A stretch of 64,000 bases of DNA from Devosia sp. (GTDB lineage Bacteria > Pseudomonadota > Alphaproteobacteria > Rhizobiales > Devosiaceae). Made by a program: the position numbers and the translations under genes. The notes under the pieces are model-generated. The model made no database searches, was not told where the DNA came from, and saw only the letters and a program-made list of their open reading frames with translations. Numbering within the stretch: the stretch's first letter is position 1; each line of letters starts with the position of its first letter. Below are positions 37,983-49,006 of this stretch, one piece after another. The stretch spans positions 1 through 64,000 of the forward strand of contig NZ_JAQGJV010000009.1 in assembly GCF_028290435.1 (NCBI RefSeq), read 5' to 3'.

Positions 37983-39296
37983 TCAGAAGCTCGTGCGCAG
38001 CCAGTGCCCAACGCGCGAAAAATACCCGTCCGTGCCGGTCAATTTGCGCACGCTGCGTGGCTCGGCATATTCGCGCGCACACACCTGCGGATAGATCAGC
38101 ATGCCCGCCACGCTGGCAAAAGCCGCGCCCTTGGCCATTTCCGGCAGGCCGGCAATACCCATCGGCCGTCCGTTGCGCACATTTCGCGCCAGAATCCGCC
38201 GCGCCACCTCGGGCAGGCCGGTCATCTCGCTGGCCCCGCCAGTCAGCACGAACCGTCGCCCGCACACATCCATCATTCCGGTCGCCTGCATCCGGTCACG
38301 AACGGCGGTCAGGATTTCCTCGATCCGCGGCCGCATGATGCGCGTCAGCACCGAACGGGCCACCTGCCCCGGCGCCTCGTCATGCGTCGCGCCGACCGGC
38401 TGGATCGAGATCATGTCGCGCTCATCGGCCTGCCCCGGCAGCACCGAGCCGTAGAACGTCTTCAGCCGCTCGGCATCGGCCACACTGACCGAGAGCTGTC
38501 GCGCGATATCCAGCGTCAGGTGATGCCCGCCAATGGCGATCGCATCGGCGTAGCAGAGGTGCCCATTGTTAAAGACAGACACCGTCGTCGTCGCGCCGCC
38601 AAAATCGATGCAGGCCACGCCGAGCTGGGACTCATCATCCACCAACACTGCCAACCCTGACGCATAGGGCGTCGCGATCAGCGCCTCGATCTGCAGGTGG
38701 CACCGATGTAGCACCAGTTCCAGATTGCGCATCGCCAGCGTCTCGGAACTCACCACCGCCACGTCGACGCCGAGCTGCTCGCCCACCATCCCCTTGGGAT
38801 CGCGAATGCCCTTCTGTCCGTCCAGCGAATAGCCGATCGGCAGCGCGTGGATAATCGAGCGTTCTGGCCGCACACTGCGCTCGTTGACGGCCTTCAGCAC
38901 CCGGTGAATGTCCGACTTCTCGACTTCCTGCCCGTCCAGCGACACCGCCGCCGAGAACATCTCCGAGCCCAGCCGGCCAGCCGTCACATTGACGATCACC
39001 GATTCCAGTGTCAGCCCGGCTGCGCGCTCGGCCATACCGACGACAGAACGGATCGCCTGCTCGGCCTTTTCGATATCGCTGACCACGCCACTTTTCACGC
39101 CCGATGACGGGCCATACCCAAATCCGATCACCTCGGCCTGGTGCGAACGCCCCCGCAGCGCCTTGCCTTCGGCGCGCGGCGTCAGGCGGGCGATGACGCA
39201 ACAGATTTTGGTCGAGCCGATATCGAGCACCGCCACCAGCGTGGTCTTGCCGGGTTGCACGGGCCGCAGCCGCGATGTCATCGAATCGGTCATCAT
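37983..39296 (-). CDS. ftsA: Cell division protein FtsA
   Basis: A 437-residue actin-like protein that tethers FtsZ to the membrane. ATPase phosphate loops VAVLDIGSTKICCVIA and ACIDFGGATTTVSVF are clear, as is RRFVLTGGASEMTGL. The C terminus ends in an amphipathic membrane-binding helix (FSRVGHWLRTSF). Its ATG overlaps the ftsQ stop. No ftsZ follows; corA, about 240 bases downstream, is next on this strand. In that gap I see no clear terminator. Confidence 0.95.
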   Translation of the reverse strand: MMTDSMTSRLRPVQPGKTTLVAVLDIGSTKICCVIARLTPRAEGKALRGRSHQAEVIGFGYGPSSGVKSGVVSDIEKAEQAIRSVVGMAERAAGLTLESVIVNVTAGRLGSEMFSAAVSLDGQEVEKSDIHRVLKAVNERSVRPERSIIHALPIGYSLDGQKGIRDPKGMVGEQLGVDVAVVSSETLAMRNLELVLHRCHLQIEALIATPYASGLAVLVDDESQLGVACIDFGGATTTVSVFNNGHLCYADAIAIGGHHLTLDIARQLSVSVADAERLKTFYGSVLPGQADERDMISIQPVGATHDEAPGQVARSVLTRIMRPRIEEILTAVRDRMQATGMMDVCGRRFVLTGGASEMTGLPEVARRILARNVRNGRPMGIAGLPEMAKGAAFASVAGMLIYPQVCAREYAEPRSVRKLTGTDGYFSRVGHWLRTSF

Positions 39297-40171
39297 TTCT
39301 TGGGTGGTTCTTCTGTCTTGGTCGGGCGCACCGCCACGATGCTGGCAACCCGCAGGTCGATCTGGGTCACGTCGCGGTCGAGCAGTTGAAAATCGGTCTG
39401 GTAGTAGTCGAGACGCTTCAGCGCCTGAGCCACCCCTAGCTCAGGCAATTGCACCCGCAGGCCCGTGTCGTAGATCAGGTCCCAACGCCGGTCGGCGATG
39501 CGCGATAGCGCCACCAGCCCGTCCTGCAGATGCGGATATTGCTTGAGCGCCATGATCATGCCCAGCGCGTCGTCGGCAGCACCATCGCCCACCACCAGCG
39601 GCAGTTCGCCATAGGTGCCGTGATCTTCGCCGATCTGCTCGCCCTCGCCGTCCACGACGAAGGTCACGCCATCGACGCGCCAGCGCGCCACTGGCACTTT
39701 TTCGGTGATGGTGACCACCAGGTCACCTGGATAAATCTTGCGGATATTTACGGTCTCGACCGACGGCAGTTCCGCGATCCGCTGCCGCGCCGCTTCTACG
39801 TCGAAGCTCACGCTGGACGTATGGGGCTCCACACCCAGCGCGTCGAAAATCGACTGTTCGCTGGTCAGCGACTGCCCGCTGATGGAAATTTCACCAATCG
39901 CGAAGGCGGTATGGCCCAATTGGCCCTGCGCCACCACAGCCAGGTTCGCGCCAGCCTGAATGACGGCATCGCGCGTTTCATAGAGCACACCCACCGCCAC
40001 AACGGCGATTACCGCCATGACGATCCGCACCACGGCGACGCGATGCAAAATCCAGGTTCGGCCGAAATTATTGCGCAGCCGTCGACGCGGCGCAGAGACA
40101 TGCACAGGCAGCGCGCGCGGGTCGATGACCCTTGCGCCGGCGAGAATCGCCTTGGTGCCTACCTGTTGCAA
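39293..40171 (-). CDS. ftsQ: Cell division protein FtsQ
   Basis: A 292-residue divisome protein with a cytoplasmic N terminus, one membrane helix (residues 50-67, [15 protein letters not shown]), a POTRA domain ([26 protein letters not shown]) and the FtsQ domain. It starts at TTG 40171: GGAGGAC lies at ideal distance upstream within the end of ddl, and no ATG precedes the membrane helix. It overlaps ddl by 13 bases. Confidence 0.92.
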   Translation of the reverse strand: MQQVGTKAILAGARVIDPRALPVHVSAPRRRLRNNFGRTWILHRVAVVRIVMAVIAVVAVGVLYETRDAVIQAGANLAVVAQGQLGHTAFAIGEISISGQSLTSEQSIFDALGVEPHTSSVSFDVEAARQRIAELPSVETVNIRKIYPGDLVVTITEKVPVARWRVDGVTFVVDGEGEQIGEDHGTYGELPLVVGDGAADDALGMIMALKQYPHLQDGLVALSRIADRRWDLIYDTGLRVQLPELGVAQALKRLDYYQTDFQLLDRDVTQIDLRVASIVAVRPTKTEEPPKK

Positions 40172-41079
40172 CTCGCGTCCTCCACCATCCAGGCGACCAG
40201 TTCCTCGAACGAATGCCCCGCATGCAAAGCCTGCTCAGGCACCAGCGAGGTCTGGGTCATCCCCGGCTGGGTATTGATTTCCAGGCACACCAGCTCGCCG
40301 TCCTCGCCCGCCGCTTCGTTGTAGCGGAAGTCGGTTCGCGTCACGCCCCGGCACCCGAACGCCGCATGCGCGGCCAAAGCCATCTTCTGCACTTTGTCGT
40401 AAATTTTCGGTTTCAGTTGCGCAGGAATGATGTGGACGGAGCCACCTTGGGAATACTTGGCGTCATAGTTATAGAAGTCGAGATTGGTGATGATTTCCGT
40501 CACGCCAAGCGCCACGTCGCCCATCACTGCGCAGGTCAGCTCGCGCCCGGGGATATAGCGCTCGACCATAAGTTCTTCGCCAGATTTCCAGTCTTCCCGC
40601 AGGATTTCCTGCGGCGGGTGGCTGGTTTCGGCCTTGACGATAAACACACCAAAACTCGAGCCATCGGCGATCGGCTTGATCACATAGGGCGGCGGCATGA
40701 CGTGCGCGCGGCCAGCTTCGGCCCGTGACACGATCACGTGATCGGTCACCGGCACGCCCGCCGCTTTCAGCATGATCTTGGCCTGATGCTTGTCCATCGC
40801 CATGGCCGAGGCCAGCACGCCCGAATGCGTATAGGGCAGCTCCATCAGCTCCAACACGCCCTGGATCATCCCGCTTTCGCCAAACGGCCCATGCAGCGCA
40901 TTGAACACCACGTCCGGCTTGAGCGCGGTCAGCACCTGGACGACATCGCGCCCGACATCGACTTCGGTCACCTGATACCCGGCCCGCCGCAACGCCGCCG
41001 CGCATTCCGTGCCCGACGCCAACGACACCGGCCGCTCCTGCGACCACCCGCCCATCAGGACGGCGACATGTTTGCTCAT
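40159..41079 (-). CDS. ddl: D-alanine--D-alanine ligase
   Basis: A 306-residue ATP-grasp enzyme making D-Ala-D-Ala for peptidoglycan. It shows [19 protein letters not shown] at the start, [15 protein letters not shown]-binding [16 protein letters not shown] and the closing [20 protein letters not shown]. Length matches DdlB. Its start overlaps the murC stop by four bases, leaving no room for murB, which usually stands between murC and ddl. Confidence 0.96.
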   Translation of the reverse strand: MSKHVAVLMGGWSQERPVSLASGTECAAALRRAGYQVTEVDVGRDVVQVLTALKPDVVFNALHGPFGESGMIQGVLELMELPYTHSGVLASAMAMDKHQAKIMLKAAGVPVTDHVIVSRAEAGRAHVMPPPYVIKPIADGSSFGVFIVKAETSHPPQEILREDWKSGEELMVERYIPGRELTCAVMGDVALGVTEIITNLDFYNYDAKYSQGGSVHIIPAQLKPKIYDKVQKMALAAHAAFGCRGVTRTDFRYNEAAGEDGELVCLEINTQPGMTQTSLVPEQALHAGHSFEELVAWMVEDASCNR

Positions 41080-42494
41080 TGCACGTCCTTCCCGATCAGC
41101 GCGCCAAGTTCACCCGGCAAGGCCCCGGCCCATTGCGTGATATTTCCGGCTCCGAGCAGCACCACATAATCCCCCTCCGCCGCGCGCTCAGCGATCAGCG
41201 CCGGCAGGTCCTCAGGCTTGTCGAGCACCCGCGCATCGCGATGCCCGCGCGCCCGGATACGGTTGACCAGTTCCTCATGCGTCACGCCGGGGATCGGCTG
41301 CTCGCCCGCCGCGTAAACGGGCGCCACGATCACCGTATCGGCGTCGTTGAAGCAGGCGGCAAAATCGTCGAACAGGTCATTGAGCCGCGAATAGCGATGC
41401 GGCTGCACCACTGCGATCACATCGCGCCTGGTGGACGAACGCGCCGCCTTCAGCACAGCCGCAATCTCAACTGGATGATGCCCGTAGTCGTCGATCACCG
41501 TGATGCCGCCCACAACACCGGTCTTGGTGAAGCGCCGCTTCACCCCAGTAAATCCCTTGAGCCCCTTGCGGATCGCCTCGGCGGGCACATGCAACTGGTC
41601 CGCCACGGCGATCGCCGCCGTTGCATTCAGCGCATTGTGCACGCCCGGCATCGGTAGTTCCAACCCGTCGATGCGCAACTGCGTCATGCGGATACGGTCG
41701 CGAATTTCCACCGCGAAATGGCTGACGCCGTCGATGGTTTCGAGGTCCACCAGCCGCACATCGGCCTGCGGATTGCGCCCATAGGTAATCACCCGGCGGT
41801 CGCGGATTTCACCCACCAGCGCCTGCACTTCGGGATGGTCGAGGCACATCACCGCAAAGCCGTAGAACGGCACGTTCTCGACGAAATTGTGGAAGGCTTT
41901 CTTGACGCCCTCGAAGTCGTGGTAATGGTCCAGATGCTCGGGATCGATATTGGTGACAACCACCACATCGGCCGGCAGCTTGACGAAAGTGCCGTCGCTC
42001 TCGTCAGCCTCCACCACCATCCATTCGCCTTCGCCCAGCCGCGCATTGGTGCCATAGGCGTTGATGATGCCGCCATTGATCACTGTCGGATCGAGGTTGC
42101 CCGCATCCAGCAGCGTCGCCACCAGCGTCGTCGTCGTGGTCTTGCCATGCGTGCCACCAATGGCGATGGCGTTCTTGAAGCGCATGATTTCGGCCAGCAT
42201 CTCGGCTCGCCGTACCACCGGCAACCCCCGCGCCCGCGCTGCATCCAGCTCGGGATTACCCTTCTTGATCGCCGACGAAACGACGACCACGGCCGCTTCA
42301 CCGAGGTTCTCGGCCCGCTGGCCGATCTCAATCTTGATGCCCATACCTTGCAGGCGCTGCACATTGGGATTGGCGGCGGCGTCGGAACCCTGCACCACAT
42401 AGCCCTGGTTGTGCAGAATCTCGGCGATCCCGCTCATGCCGATCCCGCCGATACCGACGAAGTGGACCGGCCCGATATTGCGCGGCATTTTCAT
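41076..42494 (-). CDS. murC: UDP-N-acetylmuramate--L-alanine ligase MurC
   Basis: A 472-residue Mur ligase adding L-Ala to UDP-MurNAc. It has the N-terminal Rossmann-like start [17 protein letters not shown], the ATP loop [18 protein letters not shown], the central EADESDGTF and the C-terminal [14 protein letters not shown]. Start and stop overlap murG and ddl (ATGA), indicating translational coupling. Confidence 0.96.
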   Translation of the reverse strand: MKMPRNIGPVHFVGIGGIGMSGIAEILHNQGYVVQGSDAAANPNVQRLQGMGIKIEIGQRAENLGEAAVVVVSSAIKKGNPELDAARARGLPVVRRAEMLAEIMRFKNAIAIGGTHGKTTTTTLVATLLDAGNLDPTVINGGIINAYGTNARLGEGEWMVVEADESDGTFVKLPADVVVVTNIDPEHLDHYHDFEGVKKAFHNFVENVPFYGFAVMCLDHPEVQALVGEIRDRRVITYGRNPQADVRLVDLETIDGVSHFAVEIRDRIRMTQLRIDGLELPMPGVHNALNATAAIAVADQLHVPAEAIRKGLKGFTGVKRRFTKTGVVGGITVIDDYGHHPVEIAAVLKAARSSTRRDVIAVVQPHRYSRLNDLFDDFAACFNDADTVIVAPVYAAGEQPIPGVTHEELVNRIRARGHRDARVLDKPEDLPALIAERAAEGDYVVLLGAGNITQWAGALPGELGALIGKDVQ

Positions 42495-43606
42495 TGAGTG
42501 CGTTCCATTTCGGTCGTGCCCTTGCCGGCCAGCATTTCGGCCAGGTCCGCCAGTTTTTCAACGGCCAGCGGCTGGCCCAGTGCGCGGGCCGCATCAGCGG
42601 CCGACCGCAGGGCATCAGGATCGGTTAACAAAGTCGTGAGCCGAGTGCCCAGCGAAAGCGGCGAAAGCGTGGCCTGCTCGGCGATCCAGCCGGCGCCGGC
42701 AGTCTCCATCACCATGGCATTGTTCTTCTGGTCGGCATCGATCGCGCCCGGCAGCGGCACTAGAATCGCCGGCCGCCCCAGCACGCACAGCTCTGCCACA
42801 GTCGAGGCACCGGAGCGCCCAATCACCAGATGGGCACGCGCGATGCGCTCCGGCAGATCGTCAAAAAACGCGGCCAGTTCCACGTTGACCTTGGCTAGTC
42901 GATAGGCCTCCGTCACCCGGTCCAAATCCTCGGCGCGACACTGCTGCACCACCTGTAGCCTATGCCTGATCTCTTCGGGCAACAGCGCAATGGCGGGTGG
43001 CACCAAGTCGGCAAAGGCCCGCGCCCCCTGGCTACCGCCAAAAATCACCACCCGGATCGGGCCCTGCCCGTCCAGCGCCGGATAGGGCGTGCGCGCAATC
43101 GCCCGCACCCGGTCGCGCACCGGATTGCCCGTCACCCGCTTTTCCAGCGTCAGCGCATCGGCGAATTTGGTCTGCGGAAAGCTCAGTGCGAGGATATCTG
43201 CAAACCGCGACAGCGCCCGGTTGGCGCGTCCCAGCACCGCATTTTGCTCGTGCAAAATCCCCGGAATGCCGCGCAGGCTTGCCGCCACGAATGGTGGAAA
43301 CGTCGGATAACCGCCGAACCCGATCACCGCATCCGGCCTGATCTTGCCCAGCTTGCCGAACGCCACGGCAATCCCGCCGACAATCTTGAATCCACCGGTC
43401 ACGAACTTGATCGGATTGCTCAGCGACGGCGTTGCCGCCGGGACCACATGGATTTCCTTCGCCGGAAAATCGGCGCCATAATTGGCCACCCGATGGTCGG
43501 TCATCAGCACGATCTCGTGCCCGCGCCGCTTGAGTTCCTGCGCCAGCGCCGTGGCCGGGAAGAGATGTCCTCCCGTGCCGCCCGCCATCAAAACAAATGT
43601 CTTCAT
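42491..43606 (-). CDS. murG: UDP-GlcNAc:undecaprenyl-PP-MurNAc-pentapeptide transferase MurG
   Basis: A 371-residue peripheral membrane GT-B glycosyltransferase that makes lipid II. The N-terminal glycine loop is [17 protein letters not shown], and the C-terminal UDP-GlcNAc site includes [36 protein letters not shown] with the typical second glycine motif [10 protein letters not shown]. Both ends overlap neighbouring genes by four bases. Confidence 0.96.
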   Translation of the reverse strand: MKTFVLMAGGTGGHLFPATALAQELKRRGHEIVLMTDHRVANYGADFPAKEIHVVPAATPSLSNPIKFVTGGFKIVGGIAVAFGKLGKIRPDAVIGFGGYPTFPPFVAASLRGIPGILHEQNAVLGRANRALSRFADILALSFPQTKFADALTLEKRVTGNPVRDRVRAIARTPYPALDGQGPIRVVIFGGSQGARAFADLVPPAIALLPEEIRHRLQVVQQCRAEDLDRVTEAYRLAKVNVELAAFFDDLPERIARAHLVIGRSGASTVAELCVLGRPAILVPLPGAIDADQKNNAMVMETAGAGWIAEQATLSPLSLGTRLTTLLTDPDALRSAADAARALGQPLAVEKLADLAEMLAGKGTTEMERTQ

Positions 43607-44766
43607 TCCGCTGGCGCCAGGGCGCTGCGGTAAACCGGGATACCCGTCGTCAGCCGTTCCTCGGGCTTGGAGCGCGTCAGCGCCAGCATCAGCCCCATGC
43701 CGAAGGCGATGGCGATCATCGAGGTGCCGCCATAGCTGACAAAGGGCAGCGTCATGCCCTTGGGCGGGATCAGGTTGAGGTTCACCGCCAGGTTGATGCC
43801 CGACTGCATGGCGAACTGGATCGCCAGCGTCGAGGCCGCCAGCCGCGCGAACAGGCTGGTTTGCCGCTGCGCGCCCAGCATGGCCCGGATCACGATGAAG
43901 CAGATGAGCCCTACTAGAACCATGCAGAACAGAATGCCGAACTCGCCCGCCGCCGCCGAGAACACATAGTCGGCATGGGCGTCGGGGATCAGCTTCTTGG
44001 CCTCGGATTCACCCGGCCCTCGGCCGAACCAGCCGCCCTCGAGCAAGGACTGCAGCGCCCGGTCGATCTGGTACGTATTGCCGCCCCCCTCGGGGTTGAG
44101 GAACGTGTCCACCCGCTTGGAAAAGTGCGGGAAGAAAATGTAGGCGCCGAACAGCAGCCCGCCGCCGGCTCCCGCCATGCCGAAAATGATCCACCAGGAA
44201 ATCCCCGAGACGAACATCAGTACCGCCCAGGTGGCCAGGATCAGCGCCGTCTGCCCAATATCAGGCTGCAGTAATAGCCCGGCGACGATGGTGAACGCGA
44301 TCACCGTCGCGATGATCTTGCCCGGCACGTTCCTCAGCACCATGCTTTCGGAAAACAGCCATGCGCCCAACACGGCGAACGCCGGTTTGACGAATTCCGA
44401 CGGCTGGATCGACTGGCCGGCAAACGACACCCAGCGCCGCGCACCCTTGACTTCAGTGCCGAATTTCAGCGTCGCCCACAGCAGCGCCACGCTGATGATT
44501 AGCGTGCCCAGCGCCCAGAACCGCGCCTGCCGATGGTTGAGAAACGAGGTCGCGATCATCACCGGCAGCGCCGCGAGGCAAAACAGCGCGTGGCGGATCA
44601 CGAAGAACCATGGCGACAGCCCGATACGCTCGGCCACCGGGGGGCTGGCGGCAAAACTCAGCACCATGCCGCAGGTCATTAACAGGATCAGCGCCCCGAG
44701 CAATTCGCGGTCGATCGACCACCACCACTCCGCCAAGGGCGTCTTCTCTGCGCGGGAAAACATCAT
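43603..44766 (-). CDS. ftsW: Septal peptidoglycan polymerase FtsW
   Basis: A 387-residue SEDS protein with about ten membrane helices. It polymerises lipid II at the septum with FtsI. Typical stretches are ARRWVSFAGQSIQPSEFVKPAF, HADYVFSAAAGEFGIL and LPFVSYGGTSMIAIAFGMGL. Two adjacent ATG codons (44766, 44763) are possible starts. The 106 bases before it, where murD normally lies, carry no ORF. Confidence 0.95.
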   Translation of the reverse strand: MMFSRAEKTPLAEWWWSIDRELLGALILLMTCGMVLSFAASPPVAERIGLSPWFFVIRHALFCLAALPVMIATSFLNHRQARFWALGTLIISVALLWATLKFGTEVKGARRWVSFAGQSIQPSEFVKPAFAVLGAWLFSESMVLRNVPGKIIATVIAFTIVAGLLLQPDIGQTALILATWAVLMFVSGISWWIIFGMAGAGGGLLFGAYIFFPHFSKRVDTFLNPEGGGNTYQIDRALQSLLEGGWFGRGPGESEAKKLIPDAHADYVFSAAAGEFGILFCMVLVGLICFIVIRAMLGAQRQTSLFARLAASTLAIQFAMQSGINLAVNLNLIPPKGMTLPFVSYGGTSMIAIAFGMGLMLALTRSKPEERLTTGIPVYRSALAPAE

Positions 44767-44872
44767 GCGCGCGCCGGTCGGCCCGGCCTCCTGGAAGGGA
44801 AAAACAATTCCCCGCCATTCTAGCCCGCCGATGGTTACTGATTCCCTGTCGGCTTCGCGTTTTGCGACTCGG

Positions 44873-45958
44873 CTACCGAAGTTTCAGGGAACTGAGCCCG
44901 ATCAGTGCCAGCACAAAGGATATGATCCAGAACCGGATCACCACCTGGCTCTCGGTCCAGCCCAGCGCCTCGAAATGATGATGAATCGGCGCCATACGGA
45001 ACACGCGCTTGCCCGTCAGCCGGAACGACGCCACCTGCACGATCACCGATACGGTCTCCAGCACGAAGAGGCCGCCGATGATTGCCAGCACGATTTCATG
45101 CTTGGTCGCCACCGCGATCGTGCCCAACGCGCCACCCAGGGCAAGCGAGCCGGTATCGCCCATGAAAATCTGCGCCGGTGGCGCATTGAACCACAGGAAC
45201 CCCAGCCCTGCCCCGATCAGCGCTCCGCAGACGACCGAGAGCTCCGCCGTGCCCGGCGTATAATTGAGCAACAGGTAGTCCGAAAATGTCACGCTGCCGA
45301 CCAAATAGGCGATCAGCGCAAAGCACGCCGCCGCCACCATCACCGGCACGATCGCAAGGCCATCGAGGCCATCGGTCAGGTTGACCGAATTACCCGCCGC
45401 CATGATGACGAAGCCGCCCAGCACTATAAAGAAATAGCCCATGTTCCAGGCCAGTCCCTTCACGAACGGGAAGAGAAGCGAGGTCGCATAGGCCGGCTCG
45501 CTCAGCCGGGAAATCGCGTAGCAGGCGATGAGCCCGATAATGGCCTCGATCAGCAGGCGCTGCCTGCCGCCAAAACCCTTATGGCTCATACGCTTGACCT
45601 TGAGATAGTCGTCGTAAAAGCCGATGGCACCGAAGCCGATGGTGACGAACAGCACGACCCACACATAGCCATTTGCCAGGTTCGACCACAGCAGCGTCGA
45701 CAGCACGGCACCCGACAAAATCATCAGCCCGCCCATGGTTGGCGTGCCTTTTTTGGTCAAAAGGTGCCCGGCCGGCCCGTCTTCGCGGATCGGCTGGCCG
45801 CGACCCTGCTTGAGGCGGAGGAGGGCAATCATGCCGGGGCCGAACATGAAGACGAAGAACAGCGCTGTGACCACCGCGCCGGCGGTGCGGAAGGTGACAT
45901 AGCGGAAAACGTTGAACGCCGTGAGGCTTTCGCCGAGCTGACCGAGAAAATACAACAT
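44873..45958 (-). CDS. mraY: Phospho-MurNAc-pentapeptide transferase MraY
   Basis: A 361-residue integral membrane enzyme forming lipid I. Motifs include the aspartate pair in [24 protein letters not shown] and [14 protein letters not shown], plus the histidine-rich [13 protein letters not shown] near the C terminus. About ten hydrophobic helices. It starts 27 bases after murF and is followed by a 106-base gap and then ftsW. Confidence 0.96.
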   Translation of the reverse strand: MLYFLGQLGESLTAFNVFRYVTFRTAGAVVTALFFVFMFGPGMIALLRLKQGRGQPIREDGPAGHLLTKKGTPTMGGLMILSGAVLSTLLWSNLANGYVWVVLFVTIGFGAIGFYDDYLKVKRMSHKGFGGRQRLLIEAIIGLIACYAISRLSEPAYATSLLFPFVKGLAWNMGYFFIVLGGFVIMAAGNSVNLTDGLDGLAIVPVMVAAACFALIAYLVGSVTFSDYLLLNYTPGTAELSVVCGALIGAGLGFLWFNAPPAQIFMGDTGSLALGGALGTIAVATKHEIVLAIIGGLFVLETVSVIVQVASFRLTGKRVFRMAPIHHHFEALGWTESQVVIRFWIISFVLALIGLSSLKLR

Positions 45959-45984
45959 GCTTGGACGTGTCCTCGTCTCGGGGT

Positions 45985-47373
45985 TCAGGCGAACCGTTTG
46001 CGGATTTTATCAACGATATCCGCCAGCCCGATGCCGTTGGATGCTTTGACCATAACTGTGTCGCCATAGGCAAGATCGCGCAGCACAATCTCCGCCATCT
46101 CGGTTGCCGCCTGTATATGTGCGGTGACAGCGTCGGAGCCTAGCACAGCCGCAAGCGCCGCCATCTGGGGGCCGACGAGATAAATTCTCTGGGCGCCAGA
46201 GGCATTTACGGCATCGGCGAGGCTGGCGTGAAGCTGCGGGCTTTGTTCGCCGAGTTCGAGCATGTCGCCCAGCACCAGAACTTTGCGGCCGACGGCAGTC
46301 TGGCTGGAAAACACATCCAGCGCGGCAATCATCGAGGCGGTATTGGCGTTGTAGCTCTCATCCAGCAAGATAAGCGGCTTATCCTCGTCGCCGAAACTGA
46401 GCTTCTGGCCCCGGCCGACCTGCGCTCCGAAGGTAGCAAGTGCTGCCAGCGCCACGGAGGGCTCGACGCCGGCGATGAAGCTGACGGCCAGGGCGCCGGC
46501 CGCATTGGCGACCATGTGGCGGCCCGGAACATTGAGCACCAGGTCGTATTTTGAACCAGCATGCTGGATTTCTGCAAAGCTTTTGTCGGCCACTGTTTCG
46601 TAGCGGACGATGTGCCAGTCGCTACCCGGCGCGAAGCCGTAGGTGACGACGGTTTCGACCCCGGCGGTTGCCGCATGTTCGCGCAGCAGATCGATCTGTT
46701 CATGGTCGGCATTGAGCACCGCCGTCCCGCCCGGCTCGAGCCCGGTGAAAATTTCCGCCTTGGCGGCAGCGATAGCCTCAAGCGATCCCAAAGCTTCCAG
46801 ATGGGCCGGAGCGACAGTGGTGATTACCGCGATATGCGGCCGCACCATCTTGGCCAGCGGCTCGATTTCGCCGGCATGGTTCATGCCCATTTCGAAGACG
46901 CCGAACTGCGCTTCCTCAGGCATGCGTGCCAGCATCAGCGGCACGCCCCAATGATTGTTGAAGCTTTTGATCGACGCATGGGTCTGGCCGGCCGCAGCGA
47001 AGACGGTGCGGATCATTTCCTTGGTGGTGGTCTTGCCCACACTGCCGGTGACGCCCACGATATTGGCGCGGCTGCGAGCGCGAGCCGCACGAGCTAGGTC
47101 GGCTAGGCTCGCGAGTGCGTTGGGCACCACGATAGTGCCGGGACCCCCGGATTTGCCCTCGCTGACCAGTGCTGCGACGGCCCCACCGGCCAGCGCGGTC
47201 GCCACGAAGGAATGGCCGTCGAAGCGGTCACCCTTGATGGCGACGAACAGGGCGTCGGGACCGATCTCGCGCGAGTCGATGGTGATGGAATTGATGGCGG
47301 GCGCGGTGATGCCGTCGGCATGGCCGCCGGTTGCCGCGAGGACGGCGTCGAGAGTGTAGAGGGGCTTGGTCAT
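45985..47373 (-). CDS. murF: UDP-MurNAc-tripeptide--D-Ala-D-Ala ligase MurF
   Basis: A 462-residue Mur ligase. N-terminal [25 protein letters not shown], the ATP loop [14 protein letters not shown], and [14 protein letters not shown] are characteristic. The ATG at 47373 (MTKPLYTL) is chosen, since the longer track frame reads through the palindromic repeat between murE and murF. The gene is therefore about 160 bases downstream of murE instead of overlapping it. Confidence 0.95.
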   Translation of the reverse strand: MTKPLYTLDAVLAATGGHADGITAPAINSITIDSREIGPDALFVAIKGDRFDGHSFVATALAGGAVAALVSEGKSGGPGTIVVPNALASLADLARAARARSRANIVGVTGSVGKTTTKEMIRTVFAAAGQTHASIKSFNNHWGVPLMLARMPEEAQFGVFEMGMNHAGEIEPLAKMVRPHIAVITTVAPAHLEALGSLEAIAAAKAEIFTGLEPGGTAVLNADHEQIDLLREHAATAGVETVVTYGFAPGSDWHIVRYETVADKSFAEIQHAGSKYDLVLNVPGRHMVANAAGALAVSFIAGVEPSVALAALATFGAQVGRGQKLSFGDEDKPLILLDESYNANTASMIAALDVFSSQTAVGRKVLVLGDMLELGEQSPQLHASLADAVNASGAQRIYLVGPQMAALAAVLGSDAVTAHIQAATEMAEIVLRDLAYGDTVMVKASNGIGLADIVDKIRKRFA

Positions 47374-47400
47374 GGCCGGGCAGTGCCGCTTGCTCGATTT

Positions 47401-47507
47401 GGCACCCTCCCCCTTGCGGAGAGGGTTGGGGAGGGGGGTGGGCTTGCCCGATGCATGGTGTCCGACCGCCACCCCCTCCCAACCTCCCCCGTCGAGGGGG
47501 AGGTGCC
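47401..47507. repeat. GC-rich bipartite palindrome inside the dcw cluster, type B
   Basis: Left arm GGCACCCTCCCCCTTGCGG...GGGGTGG and right arm CCACCCCCTCCC...GGGGGAGGTGCC are imperfect inverted copies about 40 bases long around a 25-base centre. The element lies in the murE-murF gap and resembles the element at about 61,650-61,777. Confidence 0.78.
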
Positions 47508-47535
47508 GCACCGTGCTCGTGACAGATTCAAATGC

Positions 47536-48978
47536 CTATCCCTTGATCGCTTCCGCCACCACTTCATGGTCGGAAAAATGGTGCTTTGTCGTGCCGACGA
47601 TCTGATATTCCTCATGGCCCTTGCCGGCAATCAGCAGGACATCGCCCGCCTTCAAGGCCTTGATCGCCGTGACGATGGCGTCCTTGCGGTCGCCGATCTC
47701 CTTGGCACCCTTCGCGGCGGCCATGATTTCCTTGCGGATGGTCGCGGCGTCTTCGGTGCGCGGATTATCGTCGGTCACGATTACGCTATCGGCAAGTTCG
47801 CTGGCGATTGCGCCCATTTGTGGACGCTTGCCCTTGTCGCGATCCCCGCCGCAGCCGAACACCACCCGCAGCGAGCCCTTCGCATAGGGCCGCAGCGCGT
47901 TCAGCGCGGTCTTCAGCGCATCGGGCGTGTGCGAATAATCGATGAAAATGGCCGCGCCCTTGTGCTCGGCCACCAGTTCCAGGCGACCCTTGGCACCCTT
48001 GAGCTCGCTCAGTGCGGGGAAAGCGTGTTCCTTGTCGGCGCCGCTCGACATCGCCAAAGCCGCGGCGATCAGCGCGTTGCTGACCTGGAATTCGCCAGTC
48101 AGCGGCAGATGGAAGCTCAGCTTTTCGCCCACATGGCGAACTTCGACCCGCTGGCCGTAGCCTTCGGTTTCGATCGACAGGATTTCGATATAGGCGCCCT
48201 CGCGCCCCACGGTCAGCAGCGTCGAGCCATTGCCCAGGGCGGCGAACATGAAGGGCTCGTATTCGGGGTCGTCGACATTGACGACCGCCGGCCCGCCATT
48301 GACCAGAAGGTCGGTGAACAGGCGCAGCTTGGCGTTGCGATAGGCGTCCATGTCTTCGTGGTAGTCGAGATGATCGCGGCTGAGATTAGTGAAGGCCACC
48401 GCCTCGAAATGGATGCCGTCCAGCCGCCGCTGTTCCAGCCCGTGGCTGGAGGCTTCGAGGGCGACGTGATCGATCCCCTGCGCCTTGAGCGCCCGCATCG
48501 ACTGGTGCAGATTGCGCGCGTCAGGCGTGGTGAGGCTGCCGTCGATATGGCGTGTCTCGGTATCGACGCCGAGCGTGCCGATGCTGGCGCCGGCGATACC
48601 CGAATAGGTCCAGATCTGGCGCACGAACGAGGCCACCGAGGTCTTGCCGTTGGTCCCTGTCACCGCCACGTTGATTTCCGGCTGCGGCTCGAAAATGCGC
48701 GAGGCCGCGCGCGCATAGGCCGCGCGCACATCAGTGACGACGATGACCGGCACACCCGGGTCGCCCACCGGATGCATGTCGGTGATGACGGCAAGCGCGC
48801 CGCGCCGCACCGCCTCGTCGATGAAGTCGTTGCCGTGGATCTTGCCGCCCGGCAGGGCGAAGAAGATGTCGCCCGGCTCGATATTGCGGCTGTCTGACCG
48901 CAGGCCGAATACGGCGCCCAGCCCCCGTTTGGGGCGAGCACCCGAGCCTTCGAGCAGTTGAGATACACTGAGTGACAC
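47536..48978 (-). CDS. murE: UDP-MurNAc-dipeptide--meso-diaminopimelate ligase MurE
   Basis: A 480-residue Mur ligase. It has SRNIEPGDIFFALPGGKIHG, the ATP loop VTGTNGKTSVASFVRQ, the carbamylated-lysine region, and VTDDNPRTED, whose DNPR motif indicates meso-diaminopimelate as the added residue. It starts at GTG 48978 with AGGAT upstream. ftsI ends 28 bases earlier. Confidence 0.96.
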   Translation of the reverse strand: MSLSVSQLLEGSGARPKRGLGAVFGLRSDSRNIEPGDIFFALPGGKIHGNDFIDEAVRRGALAVITDMHPVGDPGVPVIVVTDVRAAYARAASRIFEPQPEINVAVTGTNGKTSVASFVRQIWTYSGIAGASIGTLGVDTETRHIDGSLTTPDARNLHQSMRALKAQGIDHVALEASSHGLEQRRLDGIHFEAVAFTNLSRDHLDYHEDMDAYRNAKLRLFTDLLVNGGPAVVNVDDPEYEPFMFAALGNGSTLLTVGREGAYIEILSIETEGYGQRVEVRHVGEKLSFHLPLTGEFQVSNALIAAALAMSSGADKEHAFPALSELKGAKGRLELVAEHKGAAIFIDYSHTPDALKTALNALRPYAKGSLRVVFGCGGDRDKGKRPQMGAIASELADSVIVTDDNPRTEDAATIRKEIMAAAKGAKEIGDRKDAIVTAIKALKAGDVLLIAGKGHEEYQIVGTTKHHFSDHEVVAEAIKG

Positions 48979-49006
48979 TAGAGATTATCCTTCTGGATCA
49001 ATCCAT

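Noticed and set aside
44767-44872. Possible murD remnant between mraY and ftsW
   Set aside because: I looked for ATP-loop or other MurD motifs in all frames of these 106 bases and found none, so nothing supports a remnant.
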